The position numbers and the translations under genes are program-made. 64,000 bases of DNA, from NCBI RefSeq assembly GCF_029784165.1, contig NC_073696.1, positions 260,692,494 through 260,756,493 of the forward strand, given 5' to 3'. Under the pieces are notes generated by a model, which ran no database searches, was not told the origin of the DNA, and worked only from the letters and a program-made list of their open reading frames with translations. Positions within the stretch are counted from its first letter, which is position 1. Every line of letters starts with the position of its first letter. Positions 33,873-45,094 of the stretch are shown piece by piece. This stretch comes from Wyeomyia smithii. Taxonomy: Eukaryota; Arthropoda; Insecta; Diptera; Culicidae.

Positions 33873-34746
33873 CCCAAGTAACACACAAAACATGTTAGAA
33901 AATAAGTAACAACGAAAGTAGTCATATAAGTGTACTACAAGCGCAATTGAAAACTTGTGTTATTATATTGTGTTTGAGGTTGTTTTTCATCAGTAATACA
34001 ACCGCATTTCGAAAACAAGCTCGTTTTTTTCTGGTTTTGGAGATGTTTTTAATAACATGAGTTCAAGAATGACAATCACTATCACTTGGTCTTTTCGAAA
34101 GACATTACACAAACTAATAACAACACTACGTACCTGTAAAATGCTTTTCCTTAGTACAGTAGTCGTAGCATTTAACACCTAACTTAAAATTACTTGATCA
34201 AATTTTTATTAAAATTATATGAACGATTTCTACATTTATTCGGAGCGGTTTTGACGCGCCATCAAAAAATAAACAAAACCCTTGCAGTGTAACCAATATC
34301 ACTTCAGATTTTTGTTATTGTATATCTAACAACGTTTTCTAGTTTTGTTAGATTTTATATTCTGATAACGTTGAAACTATGCGATAACAATTTCAATATT
34401 CAAGCGAAAGAAACAACTCTTTTTGAATGGTTGAATATTATTTCTTGTCATCATTTTATGATCAATTAAAACTGCCACTGAAAAAAGAAATTGCCGATCT
34501 AGTTGCACTGCGCAGACACAACACATTTGCGCATGCGCTGGTTAACAGTTGTCATAGCAACAGATTTGCGCATTGCCGTATTAGTACTCGAGATGTATTT
34601 TGCCACTTAATTATATCAAGTTGGCTTGCTTTCATGCAGTTATCGGTACTTGTTCTACTAGCCTTCATGTTTTGCGCTTTTCTGGTGATATTGATGTCAT
34701 GGAATAGGTAACGTCAACTATTCAATACCAACGTGTGTTACTTGGG
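33873..34746. mobile_element. TIR element, 874 bp (CCCAAGTAACACAC ends)
   Basis: CCCAAGTAACACAC at the left and GTGTGTTACTTGGG at the right are exact 14-bp inverted repeats. Flanks TT on both sides could be a 2-bp duplication, but this is unclear. The interior is rich in TAACAA words as in 15.8-16.2 kb. No transposase is seen. Confidence 0.7.
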
Positions 34747-34749
34747 TTC

Positions 34750-35870
34750 GAAGAAGGAATTAACTCTGCTCTTCGGTATTATCCTTATTCTTTGAATCCG
34801 CTCATTATAAACCGTTTATTTAATTTACTGCTAGTCAGTAATTTTTTAACTTTGAAAATTTGTATTCGGTGAAAAATCTGAAAATGCAACATGTCACCTC
34901 AAACTATAATCTTGGGCTTACAGAGTAATTACAGTACAGATTTTTTATACATTTATTTACTCATTTTTTTCAGAGTTGTACTCGAAGAAAGTGTGCCTAA
35001 CAATACGCAAACTCTCGGGTACCCGGGGAAAAAAAGCTAGTTACAGATAACCTAGTTCGGAACCAGCAATTTGTAATAATCCAAAAAGAAGGTAATGAAT
35101 TAGTGTCAACAGCTGAGAACTATAGCGAGCAAGGTATCGGTGAATTGTTAAAAAAAAATTACGTTATAATCGTTACTTGTTAATGGCACTCCTAATCCAA
35201 ATCTGAAAGTCATAATTGGCAAAATAAAATCACCTCAGCGTTAATCACCGATAAAACTACGTAACAGTAGCAAAAGGTGCAACTGACGAGTTCAATTTGG
35301 TTGACTAATCCATCTTATTTTCGATTTGATGAGAAGCTCAAACCACATTACTAAGTGCACTTTTGTTTTGTCTAAAACTAAATGGTTCGATAACAGCTTT
35401 TGTTAATAATAAAGCAAGCCAATTATGTCATAACAGCGATTAAACGCCATACTGATTTATTGGTTGAATTTCGAAGGGTTTTAGGAAAGTTGATCGTAGA
35501 CCGATAAAAGAAGATTTGACAAAATCAACTTGTAGCATGAGGATGGTCGTTTTAAAACCTCTGCAAATGAATCAAATGCTAAAAACTGTGAGATTGTTCC
35601 GTGGGATCATAATATTTACCATTAAAAAGCAATGGCGAATGATAAAACTTTATTTGTTCTCATATAATCGCCTTCAATGCCAGCTAACAACTTATACTTT
35701 AAATTACCTTTTTCCGCAACAAAATTGTTTTGATGTTGTAGGAATGAGACTAGCGTAAACTCAACCAAAATTTTGGCACAATTGCTGATAAAATTTATCT
35801 CAGCCAAAAACTTCAATACATTATTCATTCATCTCGGCTTAAATTTATTACCAAACAACCGAAAGCAAAA
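34750..35870. other. No gene recognised
   Basis: AT-rich sequence; frames up to 80 codons lack any domain. Confidence 0.4.
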
Positions 35871-35872
35871 GT

Positions 35873-36645
35873 GCATCACGGCGTGTATCGTAGAACAACT
35901 TTATTTTAAAAAAAATGGGCATCGCCAAAATTTTCACCATTTGAAAACATAGCTTTTTACCTTCCATTTGCGACCCTCCGGAAAATCATCCATCGCGGGC
36001 TTTCGAACAGCTTTTTTTTTTCATTAAAAACTATTCTGACAGCAAAGTGTCTAACTACCGAGAACATAGAATGGTGCTACAAATGAAAATAAAAATGCAA
36101 GAACTTTTGAAGTGACGCAGTGAAGGTTGTCAGTTAGTCGGGTGCAACTTTCACTCATACTAGAAATTTTCCAAACACCCCTAAAATTTGAAGTTATGGT
36201 CAAAATGCCGGTATTTTGACCTCAGCGCATGAAAATTATTTTTAATTCATTTGTTTTTCAACCGATTTTGAATGTTTTAGCCGTTTTGGAAAGGGGAGAA
36301 ATAGAGTCATCAAAATATATACAGATTTATACTAACTTCATTAAAATATGTTGAGTTATTCGAGCGTAAATCTAATTTTTTTAAATTCTCCACGCAAATT
36401 TTCATCTTAACTTAAAATTTGTCAGTTATTTTTTTTATAAAAGTACTACAAGTACACTAACAGTTTGAAACTATATTCAATTACGATATAAAACAGGAGC
36501 TTTTTTTTGTAAATCGGCTGATAATTCACTGAGTAACATGTTTTTTTATGAAAATCAGAGTTTTTGACTTTCATGGAACAATAATATTTGGCCTGTTTAT
36601 TCCACGGTGCTACAAATGGAAGAAAATGCAACAACTTCTGATGCC
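35873..36645. repeat. Large inverted repeat, left arm (~770 bp)
   Basis: It pairs with 39750-39130 and then 37335-37165 on the other strand, that is, with the right arm on both sides of Helitron copy 2. It starts at CACGGCGTGTA, includes GAAAATAAAAATGCAAGAAC, and continues past the empty Helitron site at 36480/36481. Identity by eye is high but imperfect (roughly 85%). It encodes nothing I recognise. Confidence 0.8.
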
Positions 36646-36828
36646 ATTGTAACAAATTATAGACCATTTAAAGTACATTTTTATAAAGATGTGTGAAAAT
36701 TTGTTCTCGAATTAAAAAAAAAACATAATATATTTTATTTTTTTTTTCAAATTACTCATTACACGTACACCTAAGTGAAATTTATAGATTTATCTATACA
36801 TTTTGAAAGCTCTATTTTTCGCCTTTGG

Positions 36829-36989
36829 GAACATTTATAAATGACGTAGCATTCGAGGGGGGAAGTGGGGTTTGCAGTTTTGTGACGAAATGTGACGGGG
36901 GGAAGAAGATACGTAGCAAATATGAAACTAAGAAAACTGCTACGATGGGGGAGAGGATTCAAAAAAAGCTACGTCATTTATGGATGTTC
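36829..36989. mobile_element. MITE, 161 bp (GAACATTTATAAATGACG ends)
   Basis: GAACATTTATAAATGACGTA at the left and, reverse complemented, GAACATCCATAAATGACGTA at the right form the inverted repeat. Two G-rich runs (GGGGGGAAG, ACGGGGGGAAG) lie inside. It sits in the spacer of the large inverted repeat. A target duplication was not resolved. Confidence 0.7.
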
Positions 36990-37989
36990 TTTTTCCAAAA
37001 CGATCTATATATAAAAAATTGATGGAAAAATAACAGAGTTGAAAATAAACATATAAACCACGGACCAAAGGCGGAGTTTTGACAATAACTTCAAATTTTA
37101 TGGGTATTTGAAAAACTTCAAGTTTGGGCATAAGTAACACACGACTAGAGCTACAATCTACACTTGGTCACATTAGAAGTATGTACTTGCATTCTTTTCC
37201 ATTCATAGTACCGTAAAATAAACAGTCCAAATATTATTGTTCGATGAGAGTGAAAAATTCTGATTTTCTTAAGAAACATATTACTCAGCGAAATATCTGC
37301 CGATTCACATAGAACAGCTTCTATTTTATTTGTAACTAGTTGAACGTTCCCGGCGATGCTCGGGATCAAAACTTTCAAAATTAGTAATCATTTTTTATAA
37401 TTCATTGCATTATTAGCACAACTCACTTGAAAAATATTTCACATCTTATACGTCCATCATCACTTTTAGTACTTTAACATTCTGAGAACGCACAGAACGG
37501 AAATACACATATTGGATTGCATTTTGTGATTTGGGGATGTTTTACAGAAACTGGAAGTCGCCATTTCGGATTTCAAAAAAAAAAATAAACCAATGAAATG
37601 CGGCCTTTCCTCCAGCCAAATGTCCCAAGAACTAGTTTTGGTAAAAGTAAAAAAGTATTTCGAATCCCGTAATGTGTTACTATTCACGAAGCTACGAAAA
37701 CATCAGAAATGTATTTTTTTCTGCTCGGCTCGCACCAAATTACAACATAGATTCTTTTGCATGAAAATATTTGCAGATGTTGAAGAAACAACGAACATTT
37801 TATTGAAACAAAAGTTTAATTCACAGGCGAATTGAGCTCATGCTCAAAAAGTAAAAAATTTGCATGTATTTTATGTATAATTTATATAAATTTCAAAAAG
37901 AATATTTTAATGTGTTTTTCTGTATGCAGAAAATCATCTTCAAACATACGTAGTTTTTTACGTAATATTTCAAATTTTAGCAATAAGAT

Positions 37990-39030
37990 ACCTATTATTT
38001 TTTCTCAAATGTCTTTCCCGAACATTAACAAACATTTCAATGAAGAACAATTACACATCATAGCCTTGAATTTTGATTTAGAGGCAAATTGAGTTCAAAT
38101 ATTCATCATTTTTCTTGTTTAACGTAATGTTGTGAATAGTATCTCAATTTTCAGATTTAAAGCGGCGACACGTGTTTTTTTCAATAAAATGTTCGTTGAT
38201 ATTCAGGAATGACATTCGAGAAAAAATAATAGTTATCTGATAACTGAAAAAAGAAATATTATTCACAAAACTAAGTAAAACATATCATGAATATTTTGGC
38301 TCAATTTGCTCTAAATCTTAATTCAAAGCTATGATATATGATTTTTTTCATTCCGGAATCCGCTTAAAAAAGCCGCGTAAAAAAAAACGCGTAAAAAGCG
38401 ACCTAAGTGTATTCAGATACCTAGTATTTTTCCCTAAATTATCTTTCCTAAATACAACGAACATTTTACTATAGTAAAAATCACAGATAACTGCTTCGAG
38501 TTTTGATTTAGAGGCGAATTCAGCATAAAAGTCATGATTTTGCATGTTTCACGTAGTTTTGTAAATAATATCTCGAGTTTTAGTAATCAGATACCTGTTT
38601 TTTTCTCAAATGTCTTCTTTAAACATCAACGAACATTTTAATGAAAAAAGAATCACATGTCATCACTTTGAATTTTGATTTGAAGACGAATTAAATATAA
38701 AAACTCATAATTTTGCATGTTTTACGTAGTTTTGTGAATAATATCTCAAATTTTAGAGATCAGATACTAATTATTTTTCCTCAAATGTCTTTCCTGAACA
38801 TTAACAAACATTTTAGTGAAAAAAGAATCATATGCCATCGCTTTGAGTTTTGATTTAGAGGCAAATTTAGCACAAAAAGTCATAATTTCTCATGTTTTAC
38901 GTAGTTTTGTGAATAATAGCTCAAGTTTTAGTAATTAGATACCTATTATTTTTTCTCAAATGTCTCTCCTGAACATCAGCGAACATTTTCATGTGGAAAA
39001 ACCTACATGTCACCGCTTACTATTTTTGAT
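37990..39030 (-). repeat. ~180-bp tandem repeat array (about six units)
   Basis: The motif TTTTGATTT(A/G)(G/A)AG.C(G/A)AATT recurs near 38060, 38490, 38660, 38840 and 39020, with a further, more diverged unit near 38310, giving a period of ~175-180. Units are diverged. Copy 1 holds only two complete units. This is an element-internal satellite seed. Confidence 0.75.
38352..38409. mobile_element. GCGTAAAAA-family MITE fragment (right end)
   Basis: TTCCGGAATCCGC, then GCGTAAAAA units, ending GCGTAAAAAGCGACCTAAGTG before TA. The left end is lost. It interrupts one unit of the Helitron tandem array. Confidence 0.7.
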
Positions 39031-39949
39031 TTAGAACGATACAAAATGATGATTACTGTACACCTCAGAGACTGAGGGAATAATATCAATAAGATCAAAC
39101 GTTACGGAATTCCATTTTTATATACTAGATTGAATATAGTTTCAAAGTGTTTGTGTACTTGTAGTACTTTTCTTACAAAAATAACTGACAAATTTCAAGT
39201 GAAGTTGAAAATTTGCGTGGAGAAGCTTAAAACATTAGATTTACGCTCGAATAACTCACATATTTTAATAAAGCTAGTACAAACCTGTATATATTTTAAA
39301 ATCTCTATTTTTTCCCTTCCCAAAACGCCTAAAACATTCAAAATCGGTTGGAAAACAAATGAGTTAAAAATAATTTTTATGCGCTGAGGTGAAAAAAACA
39401 GCATTTTGACCATAATTCCAAATTTTAGGGGTGTTTGAAAAAAAAATCTAGTATGAGCAAAAGTTGCACTCGACTTAACCTACAATCTTCACTGCGTCTT
39501 TTCGAAAGTTCTTGCATTTTTATTTTCATTTTTAGCACCGTACCATCCTCTCGGTAGTTAAACGCTTTGCTGTCAGAATACTTTTTTAAGAAAAAAAAAT
39601 TGTTCGAAAGCCCGCGATGGATGATTTTCCGGAGGGTCCCAAATGAAAGGTAAAAAGCTATATTTTCAAATGGTGAAGATTTTGGCGATGCCCATTTTTT
39701 TAAAATAAAGTTGTTCTTTCTACACGCCGTGGCATCGTTGCTGAGATTTTCGCTAGTTAGTAGCTTTTGTTCAAAACAAGCTAATTATAAATCATAACTT
39801 TATTACATAATCAAAACACAGTCTGAAAAACACCACAAGACACAAATCTTATGCGCTCCGCTCAAGGCTCCACTGTTTATCCGTAACAAATCAATCAGCC
39901 ATAACGATTGATGACCGATTTAGTGTAATAAATACCCACAGTAACGCTC

Positions 39950-42430
39950 GTTCCGCTTTGCCGGCTAGCCCTACTGCTGGCGGTGGAAGTCACTAGATGC
40001 ACTTTCCGCTGTCCCACGGGTATGGAACATGGCAAACTGCGTGATCACCCAGCCCAGCCGTCAATGGCCAGCAGCGGCCGACCGAGCGGCACATACTTAT
40101 TATCGGTCATTATCAACCGTGCACGCGGATCCGGAGCCAGAAGCCAGGACTAATTAAAATTGTAATGCGATAATTGTTCATTCCGAGTCGGTCACCATCG
40201 GAGAGTTTGGGGCCTACCTTTGGAAGCAGTCACGTATGAAAGACTGCAACAACGACGACGATGGCAGCAGCGGCGGCGTCGACTTCTCTGGCAGCCAGTT
40301 TGCAAAAAATCGCTCGCTGGCCGACTGCCTTGAAACGAGGAAGAGAAAGGCCAACTCCGGTCGCTTTAGTTGACTATGGTTTGGTTGGCTTGCTGGCAGG
40401 CTCACCTACGAGATTTATGTGTTCACTGCTTGGGCCGTTCCGTTGAATCGGCGGAACGTGCTATTTTCCTCTTTTACTTCACTTTATTGAATTTTATTTC
40501 TTCTCTGCCAGCACGAACTGACCGGGCGGGTACACTTTCCAGAAAAAAAAACACTGTGAGGGAGAGGAATCGGCGCGGTTCGACGCTTGCTTCCCGGCAA
40601 TTTAACTCGCTCTTCTTGTCCTCCCGCGGACAACTTTCTGCATCGGTTTCGGCGCTCGGCTAAAACCGGTTTCGCAAAATCCAACCCGCGAGCAACGCAG
40701 CCAGCCTGTTCAGTAAACTTTGCACCGTGCTTGCTGCGAACTCACAAAACCGCATCAAAATTCACCACAATTGCAAGCGGATCCGGCGGGGCCGATCGAA
40801 CCGAAAATAACACTCCAGACACACTTATTCTCTGCACTCGAAATATTTCGCACTCCAAAATTGCTCAATGCATTTTGCCAGCACTAGCGACTGTGAAATA
40901 GGCAAGTGAATTACAAAATGCGATCGTTCTCTGCCTTCTCGTAGCTCTTTCTTATTTTGCCTCAGCTGACGTCGGTCGTCGTAAACAATATTTCCAAACC
41001 CCGCACGTCTGGCTCGGGTAACCGAAAATATATCTGAAATCGCACACTCACTTGCCGCTTTTTGACTTCTGCTCTCCGCACTCGGACCGAACGGTAAGAT
41101 TACCACGCTGTCTACGGCTTTGTACGCCCGCACTCAGCACACCCATCCGTAAGAAATCAAAACAAAACCATCACGAACTTCTTCGAAATCATAACCGCAC
41201 ACACCCGCCCAGCGATCCCCGTCTAGCAGCAATTTCTTGTCTTCTTCGTACGCCTCAAAGTTACGAAAACTCTTGAAAAGCTTGACGACTGAGCGGCTCG
41301 AACTCTTCTATTATCACTTGAAATTGTTCGCTCCTCTTGTCCACCCGCACCCAGGACGGAAAAATTGATCTTCTATGTCACGGTTCCTGCTGAACTCAAC
41401 CAACTGTTGAGTTTCCGTAACGAACAACCATCGCGTCTCACTCGGCTAGAACTTTGTCTTTGCGTTCTTTTGTTTCTAAAAGCACCACTACAAATTTCAA
41501 ATACTGCAATCCTTTCTATTCATCGCATAATGATAGGGAAACATCTCAAAAACTTTTCAACGGTTCATGTTCCGAGAGACAGATACACAAAGAAGTGGAG
41601 CCAGTGAGCGTGACAAAGAGGGTGTTGAAGGGAGAGCGGGAAATGGTAAAACACTTGGAAACTTTTCCCGTGAATTGGCGTAACAGGTCGACAGTCCGTT
41701 TCGGCGTTATCAGACAGCGGTGACAGGACCTGTCCAGAAGCCTCCCTCCATCGGTGTGGGACAACACGAACACAAAAAAAACACGTTTCACTCTGTACAA
41801 AACCGGACCGGATCTTCTCGCTGCTGGATACTTTGTTTTTATTACTCTTATCTGCCTTAGTTACAAAAGTTCCACCTCACCAGCTTGTTCGTTCTCACTA
41901 TGTTTCCGCACTTATTCAAGAACGTTAATTATTTATTTACAGCCTTCCGCGATGCCGAAGAATGCCGCGATCCTTTTACCGGGAAGAAACATCGACGGCA
42001 AGAAAAACAAACGCAATACCGGCGCGTAGGTTCCGGGAACCGTTCGTTCCGCTAGTATTTTCCGCGAAATTTACCGCACGTGCCAAAACACGAAACCAAC
42101 AGTGCCCCCGGTGCTGCTGCTCGAGCGCGCGCGAGAGAGAGAGTTGATTTGACCGACCGTAAGAAATGCCGGAATACGACTAATGTTGCCCGCTGCAGCA
42201 GCAGAACCAGTTAGCCAACATGAAAAACAGCCGGTCGCAGCCAGCAGTAGCAACAACAGCAACATTGGAGCGAGCACGAGATTCGTGATGGGAGAGTCGC
42301 TAGAGTGGGTGGTGGCGTTGTTGGTGCAGCGCGCGGAAAATCTCGATGAAACTGTGTGCAGCGCAGGGCTGCCAATTTGATGCTCAGCGAGCAATGTTTT
42401 GACGATGACTAAGGGGAAGAAAGTGAACAA
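39950..42430. other. GC-richer island, candidate host promoter/5' exon region
   Basis: This stretch is clearly richer in G+C than its flanks and free of recognisable transposon ends. It contains a (GA)n run in a CpG-rich setting at 42125-42144 (GCGCGCGAGAGAGAGAG). Frames occur on both strands but none shows a domain. A minus-strand frame at 42071-42430 has a leucine run and looks accidental. I infer possible non-coding 5' sequence or an unrecognised exon of a host gene. Confidence 0.35.
40236..40373 (+). CDS. Short ORF (45 codons) in the GC-rich island
   Basis: It starts at an ATG (MKDCNNDDDGSSGG...) and ends with TGA. The peptide has an acidic, glycine/serine-rich start followed by a basic patch (ETRKRKANSGRF). 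Codon use is GC3-biased (GGC, GAC, CTG, GCC), unlike AT-rich neighbouring DNA. There is no known domain. It could be a 5' exon, a short peptide or chance. Confidence 0.2.
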   Translation: MKDCNNDDDGSSGGVDFSGSQFAKNRSLADCLETRKRKANSGRFS

Positions 42431-43710
42431 TACAGTTTTGGATACGATTCATATACAAAATGTGAGGATCTTAATGTTTGTTCCTCAAGGTTTTCAAATC
42501 AGTTTTATGCAATGTACACTGTTTCCGAAGCTGCAAAAACGGGATCGAAATTATGTTGACCCCTAAATAATTGTTTTTGAGCCATAGAGTCTTCAGCAAA
42601 GTTGTAGCATAAACTATTTCCGATATTATAAAAGCTGCATTTTTGTGATTATTTCACCTAAAAGTGAAAATAGAATTTTATTTTTCTCATGTTTGCTTAG
42701 AAAAATCTACTTTGTTCGACAAAGCTGTTACATTTTATCAGAAACAACTTTGTTCAAGACATGATATTTCTGTCTGCCTATTTAAATGTATTTTTGTGAA
42801 GGTTTCTATGCAATTCCGCTTGAAATTCAGTCTTCTCCAATCGCCCCAGCACCCGACGATCGGACGTCATCATCCACACCACACATCCAACGAGTATGCG
42901 GGAAGATGCTGCGGGATCTCTGCTGGCTACGTAAACCGTAAAAGGTCCTGTTTGCGGGTGCTATCCGTTCCCGTGGCACAGTGGTCGAAGGCCGGAAAAA
43001 CCTCGATTTTTCATGTCAATATTTTTGATGTTTTGCATTTTTCCGAAGATTCTAAAAGTGTAAATGACCTTTTCCCAAAGTTTCATGACAATCGGTTGAG
43101 ATATCAAATTTTAATCATACTTTGAATGTTGCTATATCAGGCAATTTCGATGATTTTCATGTTTGAAATCACAATTTTTAGCTCAACTTCAAACACCTGA
43201 AACTTCCTCAGTTTTGATCCGATTTTGATTCAACAAGTTTCATTTTGAAGGGAAATTCATGTACTTTTTGGTTGATTTTCAAGGCTTTCCAAAAATAAAA
43301 CCAATTTCTCAATCAAGGTAAAACATATTGAAGGGAAGCCAAAAAAACATGTATTTCTAATTTCAATTCTACCGTACAATCTTGTGAAACAGTTGAAACA
43401 GTTTGAATTTTTGACGTAGGACTACGTCTTACCGCACTATATCGAGATACACTCTGAGAAAACTAAAAACCAAGGTGTATTGTCGGAATGAAAGATTTCA
43501 AACGTTAATACTTGTGTAACCACATGATGGATTACTATGATCAATATGTCGTTGGATTGATGAAACGATGGACATTTTCGTGATACTTCAGTGATCATTA
43601 TTACTCAATTGTTCAATAGTGAAAATTAGTGAAAACTTTCAAGATCGAATTTCCTCTACAATGAACCAATCACGTGCGAGCATGCCTGGCACAGACTTCA
43701 TGAGTAGACA
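42431..43710. other. No gene recognised
   Basis: AT-rich DNA. The palindrome-like GACGTAGGACTACGTC near 43415, with a relative near 49093 (GACGTAGGACTAC), hints at a dispersed repeat. Confidence 0.4.
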
Positions 43711-43872
43711 CCCTAGGGGGTCTCCCATACAAAAATATAAAAAAATATCAAAAAATCACCATTTTTGGCACTTTATATGACAAAAATCAGTGAAATGGCT
43801 ATTATTTTTCCGCACAAATGAAGTTTCTAGGAAAAAAATGTTTTTTTTTGTTTTTGGATTTTTGTTTTCTCT

Positions 43873-44531
43873 TTAAAAATTTATTCGATCAGAACATAGG
43901 AAAGAAACTAAAAAATTATCGTTTGAAGTCGTTTTTGGTACGTCTACGTATGTTGTATCATCGGGATCTTCGTATGTTGGCATTGTTGGCATTGATGACG
44001 ATGACCCTTGCTCTTCAATTTCCATCAGAAATGCATCAATTGTTAGTCTTCTCTGTTCATGTTGATCGTGCATAAACTCTTTGAGGCGTTCTGGAACCAA
44101 ACCGCAGTTACATTGAGCTGCCGTCAAATCGCACTTACATGCTCCAATATAAAAAATTTCGTTCAGAGTACCGGTAAACACTAAAAGGTCTCTATTCGTC
44201 TTCTTAATTTCGGCTTGGTATTTGTCAACCAATCTATTCAATTTAACAGCAACATATATTTTTGAAATTATTTCCATTCCAAGTTTCCCCAAATTTCAAC
44301 CAACCTATCTGTTACGTGATTAGAGAATTGTTTATAAGAAAACTTTTTTTGTTCTGTTTTTGCATGTTCGCTTAAGTAAAAATAATATCTCAAGATATCC
44401 AGATCGGTTGTTAAATTAATATCACTCAAATCAGAAGACACACCAAAAACAGCAACATCATGCTTGGGTATATGACTCATTGGGTTTTCGATAGCTGATG
44501 ATGTTGTTGCTATTTCATCTTGCGGGTTCAT
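43873..44531 (-). pseudogene. Unrecognised transposon protein in two overlapping frames
   Basis: The first frame (44531-44268, 87 codons, ATG) reads MNPQDEIATTSS... to VTDRLVEIWGNLEWK. The second (open from 44292 to 43873) continues in the -1 frame with EIISKIYVAVKLNRLVDKYQ. Joined they give about 220 residues: an acidic head, a helical region, a cysteine cluster ACKCDLTAAQCNCG (CxC-x6-CxC) followed by FMHDQHEQRR, then a Ser/Asp-rich tail. The frame change coincides with GGGAAAC (44289-44283) in the correct phase for -1 slippage. The fold resembles, from memory, an uncharacterised arthropod transposon-associated family. The second frame ends at the TIR arm. Confidence 0.55.
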
Positions 44532-44677
44532 TGTAAACTAAAAAAAATATATTTTGACTTTAACAATTTTCACTTTCACTTTCAGGTTTTTATTTTAGGT
44601 GTTGACTCTTTGGCGGACGATGTAGAATGATTTATGTTGACGTTTCTATCCTATACGAAACCTACACTAGTTCTACA

Positions 44678-45094
44678 CAGAGTGAATAGATAGAGTGACG
44701 CAGAGAGAAATTCAGTCAAAACAGCAACACGGTTTTTTTATGTATCCACCAAAATATTTTTCTGGCAGCCCCTTTTTGCTCAAGTTCCAGTTGACTTCAA
44801 CGGAGTGTTGTTATTGTCAGAGTGAAAACATAGTTATTGTATTCAAATTTTAAACAAGTTCGTTTGATAAAGTTTGATAGAGATAGATAAAATTAAGTGC
44901 GTTTTGTGTAATAACAAAAAACAGTAAGGAATGTGAGTTTTTTTCGGTTCCCGAAGAATCCGATTGTGAGGAAACAGTGGATGGATTTTTGTTGCCTCCC
45001 AGCAGACTATTTCATTGACGAAAACACCCGACTTTGCAGTGTTCGTTTGGTTTTTCTGGTTTCAGACTCTGCGTCACTCTATTTATTCACTCTG
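44678..45094 (+). mobile_element. P-element-like mini element, 417 bp, perfect 8-bp duplication
   Basis: CAGAGTGAATAGATAGAGTG and the reverse-complemented right end CAGAGTGAATAAATAGAGTG extend as a 28-bp terminal inverted repeat with one mismatch. GTTCTACA is duplicated exactly at 44670-44677 and 45095-45102. It carries a THAP-like fragment. An 8-bp duplication, ~30-bp ends and a THAP domain near the 5' end together suggest an internally deleted P-superfamily element, though CAG.G ends also occur in hAT elements. Confidence 0.75.
44896..45060 (+). pseudogene. Decayed THAP-type zinc finger
   Basis: Translation reads KCVLCNNKKQ, then after a stop and frame change FFRFPKNPIVRKQWMDFC, and later ENTRLCSV. 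This follows the THAP layout: C-x2-C at the N-terminus, the FxFPKxxxxRxxW core, then C-x2-H. The final His is replaced by Arg (CSVR) and no ATG precedes KCVLC (ATA at the expected site). THAP domains bind the ends of P elements and some other transposons. The fragment stops at the right terminal repeat, so the catalytic part has been deleted. Confidence 0.7.

Larger units (their letters stand above)
37336..39129 (-). mobile_element. Non-autonomous Helitron, copy 2
   Basis: On the minus strand it starts TCTAGTATATAAAAATGGAA at 39129 and ends in a hairpin followed by CTAG at 37336. The flanks are A at the 5' side and T at the 3' side, the expected Helitron target. The left arm of the large inverted repeat holds the uninterrupted sequence TATTCAATTACGATATAAA at 36473-36491, which is the empty site. 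No Rep/helicase frame was seen. The interior is mostly ~180-bp tandem units plus a MITE fragment. Confidence 0.9.
37165..39750. repeat. Large inverted repeat, right arm, split by Helitron
   Basis: The arm consists of 37165-37335 plus 39130-39750, the inverse of 35873-36645. Its outer end (TACACGCCGTGGCATCG) matches the left arm start. A further diverged copy of an arm segment lies at 37060-37164 (TTCAAATTTTATGGG.TATTTG), so the spacer also includes an internal duplication. Confidence 0.78.

Noticed and set aside
37990..39030. CRISPR-like array of regularly spaced repeats
   Set aside because: Units are ~180 bp, diverged and contiguous without unique spacers; the setting is a eukaryotic Helitron.
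42071..42430. 119-codon minus-strand frame with a leucine run (signal-peptide-like)
   Set aside because: The leucine run comes from a CAG/CAA-type repeat on +, it lies mid-frame rather than at the N-terminus, and no homology is recognised.
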